From assembly GCA_947499145.1 (NCBI GenBank), contig CANMNB010000018.1, forward strand, positions 1-64,000: a stretch of DNA of 64,000 bases, written 5' to 3'. The notes beneath the pieces are model-generated. The model was not told the DNA's origin. It worked only from the letters and a program-made list of their open reading frames with translations, and did no database searches. This DNA comes from an uncultured Arachnia sp. GTDB taxonomy: Bacteria; Actinomycetota; Actinomycetes; Propionibacteriales; Propionibacteriaceae. A program made the position numbers and the translations under genes. This document shows, in pieces, positions 44,858-53,690 of the stretch. Positions within the stretch are counted from its first letter, which is position 1. Each line of letters begins with the position of its first letter.

Positions 44858-47407
44858 TCACTCCTGCGCGATCGCCTCCAGCACATCCATCCGCGCCGCT
44901 CGCCGCGCCGGGCCGATGGCTGCGACGACCCCGAACCCGGCGGCCGCGGCGACGAAGATGCCGAGTTGTCCCCAGGGCACGGTCAGCACCGAGAGGCCAT
45001 CCGCGCGGAGCAGCCAGACCAGTGCGACGCCGAATCCCAGGCCGAGCAGCACGCCCAGCACGGAGCCCAGGACCGCCACCACCACGCTCTCCAGCGTGAC
45101 CATCAGCCTCAGCTGGGGACGCGTGGTCCCGACGGCGCGCAGCAGCCCGATCTCGCGGGTGCGCTCGAGGATCGACAGCCCGAGGGTGTTCACGATGCCC
45201 AGCACCGAGATCACGATCGCCAGGGCCAGGAGCGCATAGATCGTCGCGAACACCTGGGAGAACTGCGCGACGAGTGTCTCGGCGTACTCCTCGTTGTCGG
45301 TGACCACGACGGTCGGGAAGTCGGCCACCGACTCCTCCAAGCCGGCGCGCACCGCCTCGACGTCGGCGCCGTCGGCGAGGGAGACCCGAATGGTGTCGAC
45401 GAGGCTCGCGTCGCCGAGCTGCGGGAAGGTCTCCGTGCGCACGACCAGGTCGCCCAGCATGCCGCCGCCGGTCTCGCCGTCGAGGATCCCGGTCACAAGC
45501 AGGGTGAGCGACCCACCGTCGAGGGTGGCGGCCTCGAAGCGCTCGCCCAGCTGCAAGTCGAGGTCCTGGTGCACGTCGTAGCTGATCACTGCCGAGTCGG
45601 TGGCGTCGGTGAGACCCCCGGCGAGCAGGTCGACCGACGTCCCCTCGGCCAGGCCCTCGGGTGAGGTGCCCGTCACCGAGAGGGACTCGCCGTCGATCGT
45701 CGTGCCGCCGGACTGGAACGCGTGGACCGCGTCGACCCCGTCGATGCCGGTCACCTCGTCCACGACGTCGGCGTCGAAGGGCCGGAAGTTGGTGGGCGAG
45801 ATCTGGAAGTCGCCGCGCAGGTCCGCGGTGACGTCGCTGCGCACCGAGTCGGCCGTCGACGCGGCGAGGATGGCCACCGCGCTCACCAGCGTCAACCCGA
45901 TCATCAGGGTGGCGGCGGTCGCGGCGGTGCGACGGGGCTGGCGTCGAGCGTTGAGCTCCGCCATCTTGCCGATCTCCCCGAACAGCGCCCGGTAGAGGCG
46001 GCCGAACAGCCACACCAGCGGCGCCCCGATGACCGCGGCGGCGAGCACGCAGCCCACCAGCACCAGGAGGGCGCCGATGCCGAGCCACACCAGGGGCCGG
46101 GGCACGTCGAACAGGACCGCCGAGATGATCGCCCCGAGCCCGATCTGGAGAATGCCCAGCCCGATGAGGACCGGCGTGTCAATGCCAGCAGGTGCGTTGA
46201 TGGCAGCGGCCGTCATGGCCTCGACGGGTCGGGTGCGGGAGGCGCGCCGCGCCGGGATGGTGGCGGCCAGGAGCGTGATGATGATGGCGACGGCATAGGA
46301 GGCCGTGATGGCCTGCCACGTCAGCGTGGGGCTGGCGTCCCCGAGGTCGATGCCCGCGAAACGCAGGCCCCACGCGATGAGCCACGCCAGCCCGTAGCCG
46401 GCGGCGATGCCGAGCGTCGCCCCGAGGACGGCGACGACGAGTGCCTCGAACAGCACCGAGCGCTGCACCTGGCCACGCTTGGCGCCGAGCGCTCGGAGCA
46501 GCGCCAGCTCGCGTGCCCGCTGCGCGACGAGGATCGAGAACGTGTTGAGGATCAGCAGCGCCGCCACGACCAACGCGATGGCGGCGAAGACGAGCAGGAA
46601 CGTGTTGACGAGCGAGAGCCCGATGGACAACTGGTCCTCGAGCTCGGCCGCCAACTCCTCGCCCGAGGCCGCCTCGAAACCCTCTGGGAGGACGGCGACC
46701 ACGTCGTCGGTGACGGCCTCGACGTCGACTTCCGGTGCGGCCGCCACCCACAGCGAGGTGTAGCCCTCCGCCCCGTCGAGGATGACGCGCCGAGCCTCGT
46801 CCTCGGTGAAGAAGAGGTAACTCGCCCCCGCGGTCCCGGCCCCGCCGAAGCCCGCGGAGCCGACGACGGTGTAGGTCTGCACACCGGCGCGCGGGGTCGC
46901 CACGTCGAGCTCGTCGCCGACCTCGATGCCCACGCGTCGCAGGGTGGTGGCGTCGGCGGCGATCTCGTCATCGGCCTCCGGCGGCCGGCCCTCCCCGACT
47001 TCGACCGACGTGGTCCCGCCCGCCGCGGGGGTGGTGAACCAGTTGGACGCGATGCCCGGCGCCCCGCCGAAGGCGATGACCTTGCCGTCGGCATCGAGTG
47101 GGTAGACCGTCAGGCCGGTGATGACGCCCGCGGCCTCCGCCACGCCGTCGACGGCAGCGACGTCCTGGCGCACCTGCTCCGGGACGAGTTGGCTGCCGCC
47201 GTCCAGACTGGGTCCGCCCCCGCTGCTGGTGGCCTGGACGTTGACGTCGGCCAGGGCGCCCTTCAGGATCTGGTCGAAGCTGCTGCCCAGCAGGTTGGTG
47301 AACATCAGGGAGCCGGAGACGAAAGCCACGCCGAGCACGATCGACAGGGCACTCAACAGCAGCCGGAACTTGCGACCCAGCAGGGACTTCCACGCAGCGC
47401 GCAGCAT
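44858..47407 (-). CDS. ABC exporter permease, FtsX/MacB type
   Basis: An 849-aa membrane protein with two copies of the MacB-periplasmic/FtsX unit. The N-terminal helix (LLSALSIVLGVAFVSGSLMF) precedes a large extracytoplasmic domain (about 45-260), then three helices with RARELALLRALGAKRGQVQR; the pattern repeats, ending with RTREIGLLRAVGTTRPQL. Such permeases work with a LolD-type ATPase to export peptides, lipids or drugs. ATG 47407 lies 2 nt after the ATPase stop. A longer frame to 47965 is only a shadow. Confidence 0.92.
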   Translation of the reverse strand: MLRAAWKSLLGRKFRLLLSALSIVLGVAFVSGSLMFTNLLGSSFDQILKGALADVNVQATSSGGGPSLDGGSQLVPEQVRQDVAAVDGVAEAAGVITGLTVYPLDADGKVIAFGGAPGIASNWFTTPAAGGTTSVEVGEGRPPEADDEIAADATTLRRVGIEVGDELDVATPRAGVQTYTVVGSAGFGGAGTAGASYLFFTEDEARRVILDGAEGYTSLWVAAAPEVDVEAVTDDVVAVLPEGFEAASGEELAAELEDQLSIGLSLVNTFLLVFAAIALVVAALLILNTFSILVAQRARELALLRALGAKRGQVQRSVLFEALVVAVLGATLGIAAGYGLAWLIAWGLRFAGIDLGDASPTLTWQAITASYAVAIIITLLAATIPARRASRTRPVEAMTAAAINAPAGIDTPVLIGLGILQIGLGAIISAVLFDVPRPLVWLGIGALLVLVGCVLAAAVIGAPLVWLFGRLYRALFGEIGKMAELNARRQPRRTAATAATLMIGLTLVSAVAILAASTADSVRSDVTADLRGDFQISPTNFRPFDADVVDEVTGIDGVDAVHAFQSGGTTIDGESLSVTGTSPEGLAEGTSVDLLAGGLTDATDSAVISYDVHQDLDLQLGERFEAATLDGGSLTLLVTGILDGETGGGMLGDLVVRTETFPQLGDASLVDTIRVSLADGADVEAVRAGLEESVADFPTVVVTDNEEYAETLVAQFSQVFATIYALLALAIVISVLGIVNTLGLSILERTREIGLLRAVGTTRPQLRLMVTLESVVVAVLGSVLGVLLGLGFGVALVWLLRADGLSVLTVPWGQLGIFVAAAAGFGVVAAIGPARRAARMDVLEAIAQE

Positions 47408-47409
47408 CG

Positions 47410-48327
47410 TCAGTCCTGGACGGCGCGGCGGGGCATGCTGATCTCCACCGTCGCCTCGTCGGCCGGCTCGCCCATGTGCTGCGGGGCAGTGCCACCATCG
47501 CGATAGAGCACGGCGGGGTCCTCGTCCGCGGGGGTGGGGGTCCCTGAGTCGTTCCGGTCGTCGGATTCCGTGACCTCCGACGACGTCGACGGCTCGTCGT
47601 GGCGCGGGTAGATGCGGGCCATGGCGTGGAGCAGGTCGTCCTGCGTGGCTCCCCGGAGCTCGTCCACGACTTTTCCGTCCGAGAGGAAGACCGCCCGGTC
47701 GGCGTAGCTGGCCGCATGGGCATCGTGCGTGACCATGACCACCGTCTGCCCGAACTCGTCGACGCTGCGGCGCAGGAAGGACAGGACTTCGGCAGCCGAC
47801 GTCGAGTCCAGGTTGCCCGTCGGCTCGTCGCCGAAGACGATGTCCGGACGGTTCATCAGTGCCCGGGCGCACGCGACCCGCTGCTGCTGGCCGCCCGAGA
47901 GCTCGGCGGGCTTGTGGGTCAGACGATCGCCCAGGGCGAGGACGCCGATGATGCGGTCGAACCACTCCTGGTCCACGCGCTTGCCCGCGATGCTGACGGG
48001 CAGGGTGATGTTCTCGCGCGCCGTCAGGGTGGGCACCAGGTTGAAGGCCTGGAAGATGAAGCCGATGCGGTCGCGGCGTAGTTCGGTCAGTGGGGTGTCC
48101 TTGAGGGTGGCGACGTCCACGTCGCCGATCCGGACGCTGCCGCTGGTCGGGGTGTCCAGGGCTGCCAGCAGGTGCATGAGCGTGGACTTGCCGGAACCGG
48201 AGGGGCCCATGATGGCGGTGAACTCGCCCGTGTGGACCTCGAAGTCGACGTCGTCGAGGGCGACGACCCGGGCGTCACCCTGGCCGTAGATCTTTGTCAG
48301 CCCGACGGCCTGTGCTGCGACGCTCAC
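47410..48327 (-). CDS. ABC transporter ATP-binding protein, LolD/MacB type
   Basis: A 305-aa ATPase. Walker A is MGPSGSGKSTLMH, the Q-loop lies near FIFQAFNLVPTLTA, the signature is LSGGQQQRVACARAL, Walker B is IVFGDEPTGNLD, and the H-loop is VMVTHDA. An extra C-terminal tail of about 70 residues (DDRNDSGTPTPADED onward) is acidic and probably disordered. GTG 48327 is preferred (VSVAAQAVGLTKIYG). It forms an operon with the permease and lies between oriC and dnaN. Confidence 0.92.
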   Translation of the reverse strand: MSVAAQAVGLTKIYGQGDARVVALDDVDFEVHTGEFTAIMGPSGSGKSTLMHLLAALDTPTSGSVRIGDVDVATLKDTPLTELRRDRIGFIFQAFNLVPTLTARENITLPVSIAGKRVDQEWFDRIIGVLALGDRLTHKPAELSGGQQQRVACARALMNRPDIVFGDEPTGNLDSTSAAEVLSFLRRSVDEFGQTVVMVTHDAHAASYADRAVFLSDGKVVDELRGATQDDLLHAMARIYPRHDEPSTSSEVTESDDRNDSGTPTPADEDPAVLYRDGGTAPQHMGEPADEATVEISMPRRAVQD

Positions 48328-48378
48328 CCCGACAACGCTACCGCAGCGCCCGAACCACATCACGTGATGTCATTCAGC

Positions 48379-48629
48379 CTGTCCACACATCGGGGCGGGT
48401 GTTGCTTTGAAGGTCATTCATATGGATGTCTCTTCATACAGGTAGTCACTGCTGTGGATCCTGTGGGGAACCGTCGAACACCGTAGTCGCGGCGTCGATG
48501 AGCCTGTGGAACGGGTGTGGAGCACACCAGAACTACACGGGGAGGATTTGTGGGGACTGCGACGGGTCGCCTCGCGTCCCCAGCCCGAATCACACGTTAT
48601 GAGCCCATTGTGGAGGGACCTGTGGACGC
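48379..48629. other. oriC: Chromosomal origin candidate (oriC), DnaA-box cluster downstream of dnaA
   Basis: A run of DnaA-box-like 9-mers lies in the 495-bp gap between the ABC ATPase and dnaA: CTGTCCACA at 48379 and, on the other strand, TGTGGATCC (48453), TGTGGGGAA (48462), TGTGGAACG (48505), TGTGGAGCA (48516), TGTGGGGAC (48549), TGTGGAGGG (48609) and TGTGGACGC (48621). A relatively AT-rich stretch at about 48400-48445 may be the unwinding element. Genes on the two sides run outward, as expected at an origin. The 48655-48775 part of the gap is a repeat array. Confidence 0.75.
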
Positions 48630-48654
48630 GGACGCTGGCCACCCCCAGGGGGTT

Positions 48655-48775
48655 CGCCAGCGCAACTCCTCGTCGCCAGTGATCCTTGGCTGGCGACGAG
48701 GAGGAGGACGGGTCCAGCAGAGCGAGCGCTGGCGAACGCGGGTTCGGCTGGCGTTGGTCGCGGGAGGCTGGTGAC
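48655..48775 (+). repeat. Iteron-like GCTGGCG array, copy 2 (next to oriC/dnaA)
   Basis: The left end CGCCAGCGCAACTCCT is followed by a CGCCAGTG...TTGGCTGGCG hairpin, then GCTGG units at about 48729, 48748 and 48767, 19 bp apart. It matches the arrays at 43330 and 63366 in left end, orientation and period. It lies between the DnaA boxes and the dnaA stop. Confidence 0.75.
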
Positions 48776-48822
48776 GCGACGGCATCCGGGCGACGGGACG
48801 CTGATCCCATGGACGGCGGGAC

Positions 48823-50208
48823 TCAGGACTGCTTGATCCGGTTGGTGAGTTCGGTCACCTGGTTGTAGAGGTCCCGGTCCTCACCCATGCGCTCGTTGAT
48901 CTTGCGCACCGAGTGCAGGACGGTGGTGTGGTCGCGACCGCCGAACTTGGCGCCGATCTTCGGCAGAGAGAGGTCCGTCAGCTCGCGGCACAGGTACATA
49001 GCGATCTGGCGGGCACCCGCGATCGTCGCCACGCGACTCGCGCCGGTCAGGTCGTCCATTGAGATGGAGAAGTAGTTCGACGTCGCGTTCATGATCGTCT
49101 CGGCGTCGACACGCACCTCGCCGCCGTCGGGCACCAGGTCCTTTAGGACGTCCTCGGCCAGCTGCAGGTCGATCTCCTGCTGGTTCAGGCTGGCCAGCGC
49201 GGCGACACGGGTCAGGGCGCCCTCCAGCTCGCGGATGTTGGTGGTGATGCGGGAGGCGATGAACTCCAGCACCTGCACCCCCGCGGTCAAGCGTTGCGAC
49301 GCCGCCTTCTTGCGGAGGATGGCGATCCGGGTCTCGAGGTCCGGGGGCTGGATGTCGGTCATCAGGCCCCACTCGAAGCGGGACCGCAGCCGCGGTTCCA
49401 GGGCCTCGAGGAGCTTGGGCGGCCGGTCAGAGGTCATCACGATCTGCTTCTGCGAGTTGTGCAGCGTGTTGAACGTGTGGAAGAACTCCTCCTGCGTCTG
49501 GATCTTGGACTCCAGGAACTGGATATCGTCGACCAGGAGGATGTCGACGTCGCGGTAGGAGCGACGGAACTCAGCCGTGCGGTTGTCCGAGATCGCGTTG
49601 ATGAAGTCGTTGGTGAGTTCCTCGGTGGAGACGTACTTCACGCGGAGGTTCTCGTAGTAACTGCGCACGTAGTGCCCGATGGCGTGCAGCAGGTGGGTTT
49701 TCCCCAGCCCCGAGGCGCCGTAGATCATCAGCGGGTTGTAGGACTTGCCCGGCTGCTCGGCGACGGCGGCCGCCGCGGCATGCGCGAAGCGGTTGGAGGA
49801 CCCGGCCACGAAGGACTCGAACGTGTAGCGCGGATTCAGCTTGACGTCGACGTCCCGCGGGAGGGGCTTGCGCGGCGACGGAGTCTCATCCGGCGTGGAG
49901 GGCCCGGACGGTTGGCCGTCGACGGGTGCGGGGCGCACCGGCTCCGTCTCGATGACCAGGGAGGGGTCGATCATGACCGCCAGGTGCGTGGGTTGGCCGG
50001 TGTGATGGCTGAGGCGGCGCTCGATGTCATTGCGCAGCTTGCTCTCGACGCGCTCACGCGTGGTCTCGTCCGCGACGGCCAGCATCAGGGTGCTGCCGTG
50101 CATGCTGATCGGGCGCGTCCGTCGCAGCCAGGCCTTCGCGGGGGCATCGGTGTCGCGGACCACGTCGTCCCACAGGGAGGAGACGTCAGGGGACAGGGAT
50201 TCAGTCAC
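48823..50208 (-). CDS. dnaA: Chromosomal replication initiator protein DnaA
   Basis: A 461-aa initiator. Domain I is at the N-terminus (LWDDVVRDTDAPAKAWL), followed by a linker. Domain III has Walker A GASGLGKTHLLHAIG, Walker B ILLVDDIQFLESK and sensor segments. Domain IV ends with the DNA-binding GGRDHTTVLHSVRKI. ATG 50208 gives the normal start. It reads away from rpmH, with DnaA boxes on both sides of the gene. Confidence 0.97.
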   Translation of the reverse strand: MTESLSPDVSSLWDDVVRDTDAPAKAWLRRTRPISMHGSTLMLAVADETTRERVESKLRNDIERRLSHHTGQPTHLAVMIDPSLVIETEPVRPAPVDGQPSGPSTPDETPSPRKPLPRDVDVKLNPRYTFESFVAGSSNRFAHAAAAAVAEQPGKSYNPLMIYGASGLGKTHLLHAIGHYVRSYYENLRVKYVSTEELTNDFINAISDNRTAEFRRSYRDVDILLVDDIQFLESKIQTQEEFFHTFNTLHNSQKQIVMTSDRPPKLLEALEPRLRSRFEWGLMTDIQPPDLETRIAILRKKAASQRLTAGVQVLEFIASRITTNIRELEGALTRVAALASLNQQEIDLQLAEDVLKDLVPDGGEVRVDAETIMNATSNYFSISMDDLTGASRVATIAGARQIAMYLCRELTDLSLPKIGAKFGGRDHTTVLHSVRKINERMGEDRDLYNQVTELTNRIKQS

Positions 50209-50248
50209 GAGACCCCTTCCTGACTTGGCCTTTGCCCCGCCCTACGAC

Positions 50249-50361
50249 TCTTCCACACACTTGTCCACAGTAGGGTACAACTCTGCCTGGGACGATTGCG
50301 CGGGCCCCTCCCCTGTGGATAAGCCCGGACGCAGTGACTTGAAGCTAGTCCTTGTGGAGGA
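50249..50361. promoter_or_regulatory. DnaA boxes upstream of dnaA
   Basis: TTGTCCACA at 50261-50269 and TGTGGATAA at 50314-50322 (reverse complement TTATCCACA) are perfect boxes. Weaker ones are TCTTCCACA (50249) and TGTGGAGGA (50353). They lie in the 362-bp dnaA-rpmH gap and would serve dnaA autoregulation and/or a second half of the origin. Confidence 0.8.
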
Positions 50362-50453
50362 GGTTCGCAACACGTTTGGAAGGATTCATCGGCGTGTCGG
50401 CTGGACTACACCGATGTCATTTGATTGGTTGGTCGATCGCGCTCTCCCGCGGT

Positions 50454-50483
50454 TTGTCCAAACCCTCCGCGACGGCGTATCGT
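50454..50483 (+). promoter_or_regulatory. Candidate rpmH promoter
   Basis: TTGTCC (50454-50459) and TATCGT (50478-50483) are separated by 18 bp and lie about 90 bp before rpmH. The -35 overlaps a near-DnaA-box (TTGTCCAAA). The assignment is tentative. A CCCCTTGCGGGG hairpin lies in the leader at about 50523-50535. Confidence 0.45.
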
Positions 50484-50570
50484 TGACCAGTCGCTGTCCC
50501 CGGACGGCGGCCACTTCCCCTGCCCCTTGCGGGGCAGTCATCCGATTCGACATCCCAGGGAGTTTGCCCC

Positions 50571-50708
50571 ATGAGCAAGCGCACGTTCCAGCCGAGCAAC
50601 CGCCGTCGGAGCCGCACCCACGGTTTCCGCACTCGCATGCGCACCCGCGCCGGCCGCTCCATCCTGAGCGCTCGTCGTCGCAAGGGCCGCACCGAGCTGG
50701 CTGGCTGA
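50571..50708 (+). CDS. rpmH: 50S ribosomal protein L34
   Basis: A 45-aa, very basic protein ([19 protein letters not shown] at the start, [13 protein letters not shown] at the end), the standard L34. GGGAG is 8 nt upstream of the ATG. It heads the rpmH-rnpA-yidD-yidC-jag-rsmG cluster. Confidence 0.97.
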   Translation: MSKRTFQPSNRRRSRTHGFRTRMRTRAGRSILSARRRKGRTELAG

Positions 50709-50721
50709 CGATCCGTCCTCC

Positions 50722-51072
50722 GTGCTCCCCACCGATCGCCGGCTTCGCCGGCCCGAGGACTTCACACGAGTCTTCCGGGGTGGAGCACGGGCCGCGGCCC
50801 CCAGCGTCGTCGTGCACGTACGTCGGCTCCAGCAGGTCAATCCACCCGGGACGACTCGGGTGGGTTTTGTTGTCTCCAAAAAGGTGGGCAACGCCGTGAA
50901 CCGGAATCGCGTGAAGCGACGCCTGCGTCACATGGCGCGCGACATGGAGTCCCCGTTCGCTGCCGACGTCGTGGTGCGCGCGCTGCCGGATGCCGCCACT
51001 CAACCCGAGCGGCTCGCGGCCGACGTTGCCAGCGCGTGGCGTCGCGCGTTCGCGAAGGCCGAGTCATGCTGA
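50722..51072 (+). CDS. rnpA: Ribonuclease P protein component
   Basis: A 116-aa RNase P subunit for tRNA 5' maturation. The signature VGFVVSKKVGNAVNRNRVKR (residues 47-66) is complete, with the expected LRRPEDFTRVFRGG N-terminus. GTG 50722 follows rpmH by 13 nt. Confidence 0.96.
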   Translation: MLPTDRRLRRPEDFTRVFRGGARAAAPSVVVHVRRLQQVNPPGTTRVGFVVSKKVGNAVNRNRVKRRLRHMARDMESPFAADVVVRALPDAATQPERLAADVASAWRRAFAKAESC

Positions 51073-51362
51073 AGTACCCGCTCATCTGGTTCGTCAAGGC
51101 GTGGCGCGCTGTGATCTCCCCCATGTACGGCGACGTGTGCAAGTACCACCCGAGCTGCTCCGCGTATGGGCTTCGCGCGCTGGAGGTTCACGGCTCGGTC
51201 AAGGGGTCCGGTCTCATCGTGCACCGGCTGGCGCGCTGCCATCCCTGGTCCGAGGGCGGCGTTGACTACGTTCCCGGCAGCCCCGAGGCCCAGGCGTGGG
51301 CCAACCAACAGATGTCCAACAACTCCGCGGGCGACGTCCCGACTCCCCATGAGGTGGCCTAA
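51066..51362 (+). CDS. yidD: Membrane protein insertion efficiency factor YidD
   Basis: A 98-aa protein from ATG 51066, overlapping rnpA by 7 nt. The YidD core CKYHPSCSAYGLRALEVHG and RLARCHPWSEGGVDYVP is present, with an N-terminal amphipathic/hydrophobic segment. It assists YidC-dependent insertion. A short charged tail follows residue 80. Confidence 0.95.
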   Translation: MLKYPLIWFVKAWRAVISPMYGDVCKYHPSCSAYGLRALEVHGSVKGSGLIVHRLARCHPWSEGGVDYVPGSPEAQAWANQQMSNNSAGDVPTPHEVA

Positions 51363-52451
51363 GTGATCGACCTTCTCCTCCCGCTCAGCATCTGGGACAG
51401 CATCTACGGCGCGCTGTCGACGATGATGCAGCCGCTCTACTGGGCGGTTTCCGGGCTGGTGGTCATGTTCCACCACCTCTACTCGCCCATCTTCGGCGAG
51501 GACTCGGGCCTGTCCTGGGTGTTGTCGATCATCTCCCTCACCGTCGTCATCCGTACTCTCCTGATCCCGCTGTTCATCAAGCAGATCAACTCGGCTCGCA
51601 ACATGCAGTTGGTCCAGCCGAAGGTCCAGGAGCTGCAGAAGAAGTACGGCGCCGACCGGCAGCGGCTCGGCGAGGAGACGATGAAGCTCTACAAGGAGGA
51701 GGGCGTCAACCCCGCCGCCTCCTGTCTGCCGCTGCTCCTCCAGATGCCGATCTTCCTCGCCCTGTTCCGGGTGCTGGAGGGTGTCTCGAACGACAACGTC
51801 CGCGGACACTTCTTCAAGATCAACCCGGACCTCGTCACCTCCCTGCAGCAGTCCGAGTTCCTCGGCGCAGGCCTGGCCGACCGTATCTTCCCGTTGACGC
51901 CCTTCGGCGCCACGCAGGTCTTCGGCATCGTGCTGGTCATCCTCATGGTCGGCACCCTGTTCATCACCCAGCTACAGCTGATGCGCAAGAACATGCCCCC
52001 GGAGGCCCTCACGGGCCCCCTCGCCCAGCAGCAGAAGATGATGCTGTACCTGTTCCCGGTGATCTACGCGTTCTCGTCGGTGATCATTCCGATCGGCGTG
52101 CTCATCTACTGGCTGACGTCGAACATCTGGACCATGGCGCAGCAGGGACTCCTGATCCGCAACAACCCGGCTCCGAACACCCCGGCGTTCATCGACTGGC
52201 AGGAGCGGATGCGCGCTCGCGGCAAGGATCCGGACAAGATCATGGCCGACCGCCTCGCCAAGCGCCGCAAGGTGAAGCCGGCCCCGGTCCCGGCCAGCGG
52301 AGGCTCGGCCGGCTCCCCCAGCGAGAACGAGGATGCGCCGCGAGTCGTGCGCCAGCAGGTCTCCCGGCAGACCGTACGCACCGCAGACGGCAAGGCCGTC
52401 GTCAGGCGACAGCCCCGTTCCACCTCGCGTTCCACGCGCAAGAAGAAGTAG
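51363..52451 (+). CDS. yidC: Membrane protein insertase YidC/Oxa1
   Basis: A 362-aa insertase starting at GTG 51363, directly after the yidD stop. Five transmembrane segments are visible, including LSIISLTVVIRTLLIPLFIK with the functional Arg, ASCLPLLLQMPIFLALFRVL, and the pair near residues 180-270. The cytosolic loop has MQLVQPKVQELQKKY, and the C-terminal tail is basic (SRSTRKKK), as expected for ribosome contact. Confidence 0.95.
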   Translation: MIDLLLPLSIWDSIYGALSTMMQPLYWAVSGLVVMFHHLYSPIFGEDSGLSWVLSIISLTVVIRTLLIPLFIKQINSARNMQLVQPKVQELQKKYGADRQRLGEETMKLYKEEGVNPAASCLPLLLQMPIFLALFRVLEGVSNDNVRGHFFKINPDLVTSLQQSEFLGAGLADRIFPLTPFGATQVFGIVLVILMVGTLFITQLQLMRKNMPPEALTGPLAQQQKMMLYLFPVIYAFSSVIIPIGVLIYWLTSNIWTMAQQGLLIRNNPAPNTPAFIDWQERMRARGKDPDKIMADRLAKRRKVKPAPVPASGGSAGSPSENEDAPRVVRQQVSRQTVRTADGKAVVRRQPRSTSRSTRKKK

Positions 52452-52493
52452 CCCACCGCACCGGTGACTCCCCTCAGAGGCGAAGAAGGAAAC

Positions 52494-53000
52494 ATGACCG
52501 AGAACAAGGAAGCGACACCCCCCGCGAAGGAGCCAGTACTCTCGTCCAAGGACGAGGCACTGCTGGCCGAAGGCGACTTGGTGGCCGACTACCTCGAGGA
52601 GCTCCTCGACATCGCTGACCTGGACGGCGAGATCGAGATCTCCGTGTCCAACGGACGCCCCCACGTCGCCATCGACACCGACGACGAGCGTCTCGTCGGC
52701 CGCAACGGCGAGGTCCTCGAGGCACTCCAGGAGTTGGCGCGACTGGTGGTCATGACGGAGACCGGTGACCGCTCGCGGCTCACGGTCGACGTCGCTGGTC
52801 ATCGCGAGAAGCGACGGGCGGAACTCGTGGCCATTGCCAAGGACGCCATCGCGGAGGTCATGGAGACCGGCGAACCCGTCCGTATGGCACCGCTGAACGC
52901 CTACGAACGAAAGATCGTCCACGATGAGATCGCGACGGCAGGGCTGACCAGCGAGTCCGAAGGAGAGCCCCCGCACCGCCGGGTGGTCGTCTCCAAGTGA
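52494..53000 (+). CDS. Jag/KhpB-type R3H RNA-binding protein
   Basis: A 168-aa protein from ATG 52494 with an N-terminal acidic extension, a KH-like domain (about 45-110: VGRNGEVLEALQELARLVV) and an R3H domain (about 115-150: MAPLNAYERKIVHDEIA). KhpB/Jag binds RNA and influences cell envelope growth in Gram-positives. It is followed by rsmG with a GTGA overlap. Confidence 0.93.
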   Translation: MTENKEATPPAKEPVLSSKDEALLAEGDLVADYLEELLDIADLDGEIEISVSNGRPHVAIDTDDERLVGRNGEVLEALQELARLVVMTETGDRSRLTVDVAGHREKRRAELVAIAKDAIAEVMETGEPVRMAPLNAYERKIVHDEIATAGLTSESEGEPPHRRVVVSK

Positions 53001-53641
53001 GCGAGTCGGGCCCGAGCGTCGACCCGGCCGAGGCCGAAAGGCTCATCGCCGCGGCATTCCCGGAGGCGTACGACGAACTGTGTGCGTACGCGGGAATCCT
53101 CGCCAGCAAGGGTCTGGAGTGGGGTTTGCTCGGCCCTCGCGAGGGGTCGCGCATCTGGTCACGGCACATCGCAAACTCCTTGGCCCTGGTCGACGTCGTG
53201 GGTCAGGGTCTGGACCTGGCCGACGTCGGATCGGGCGCCGGGCTCCCCGGGATACCGCTGGCGCTCGCCCGCCCGGACCTCCGGATCACCCTGTTGGAGC
53301 CCTTGCTGCGAAGGGCGACGTTCCTCAACGAGACGATCGCCGATCTCGGGCTGTCCGAGCGCGTTCGGGTGGAGCGACTGCGCGCGGAGGACTGCGACGA
53401 GACATTCGACGTCGTCACCGCGCGAGCGGTGGCGCCGTTGCTGAAGCTCGTGAAGTGGACCACTCCCCTGTTCCTGCCGGATGGCGAGCTCGTGGCGCTC
53501 AAGGGGTCGAGCGCGGAGGACGAGATCGCCGACGCGAGCTCCTACCTGCGTCACGCCGGCATGGTCGCCACGATCGCGGAGTTGAGCGCGGTCAATGGAC
53601 TTGAGGGTACGAGGGCGATCCGCGTGCGCATGGCGGCATAA
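52997..53641 (+). CDS. rsmG: 16S rRNA (guanine-527-N7) methyltransferase
   Basis: A 214-aa enzyme from GTG 52997, coupled to jag. The S-adenosylmethionine site is DVGSGAGLPGIPLALARP, with FLNETIADLGL and VVTARAVAPL further on. It methylates 16S rRNA near the decoding centre; loss gives low-level streptomycin resistance. It is the last gene before the parS-bearing gap. Confidence 0.95.
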   Translation: MSESGPSVDPAEAERLIAAAFPEAYDELCAYAGILASKGLEWGLLGPREGSRIWSRHIANSLALVDVVGQGLDLADVGSGAGLPGIPLALARPDLRITLLEPLLRRATFLNETIADLGLSERVRVERLRAEDCDETFDVVTARAVAPLLKLVKWTTPLFLPDGELVALKGSSAEDEIADASSYLRHAGMVATIAELSAVNGLEGTRAIRVRMAA

Positions 53642-53674
53642 AAACATAGCCATAAGACGCTTTGTCGCTAAAGG

Positions 53675-53690
53675 TGTTTCACGTGAAACG
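53675..53690. promoter_or_regulatory. parS: parS centromere site 1
   Basis: TGTTTCACGTGAAACG is the 16-bp ParB target with one difference from the consensus palindrome. It lies 34 bp after rsmG. Confidence 0.93.
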
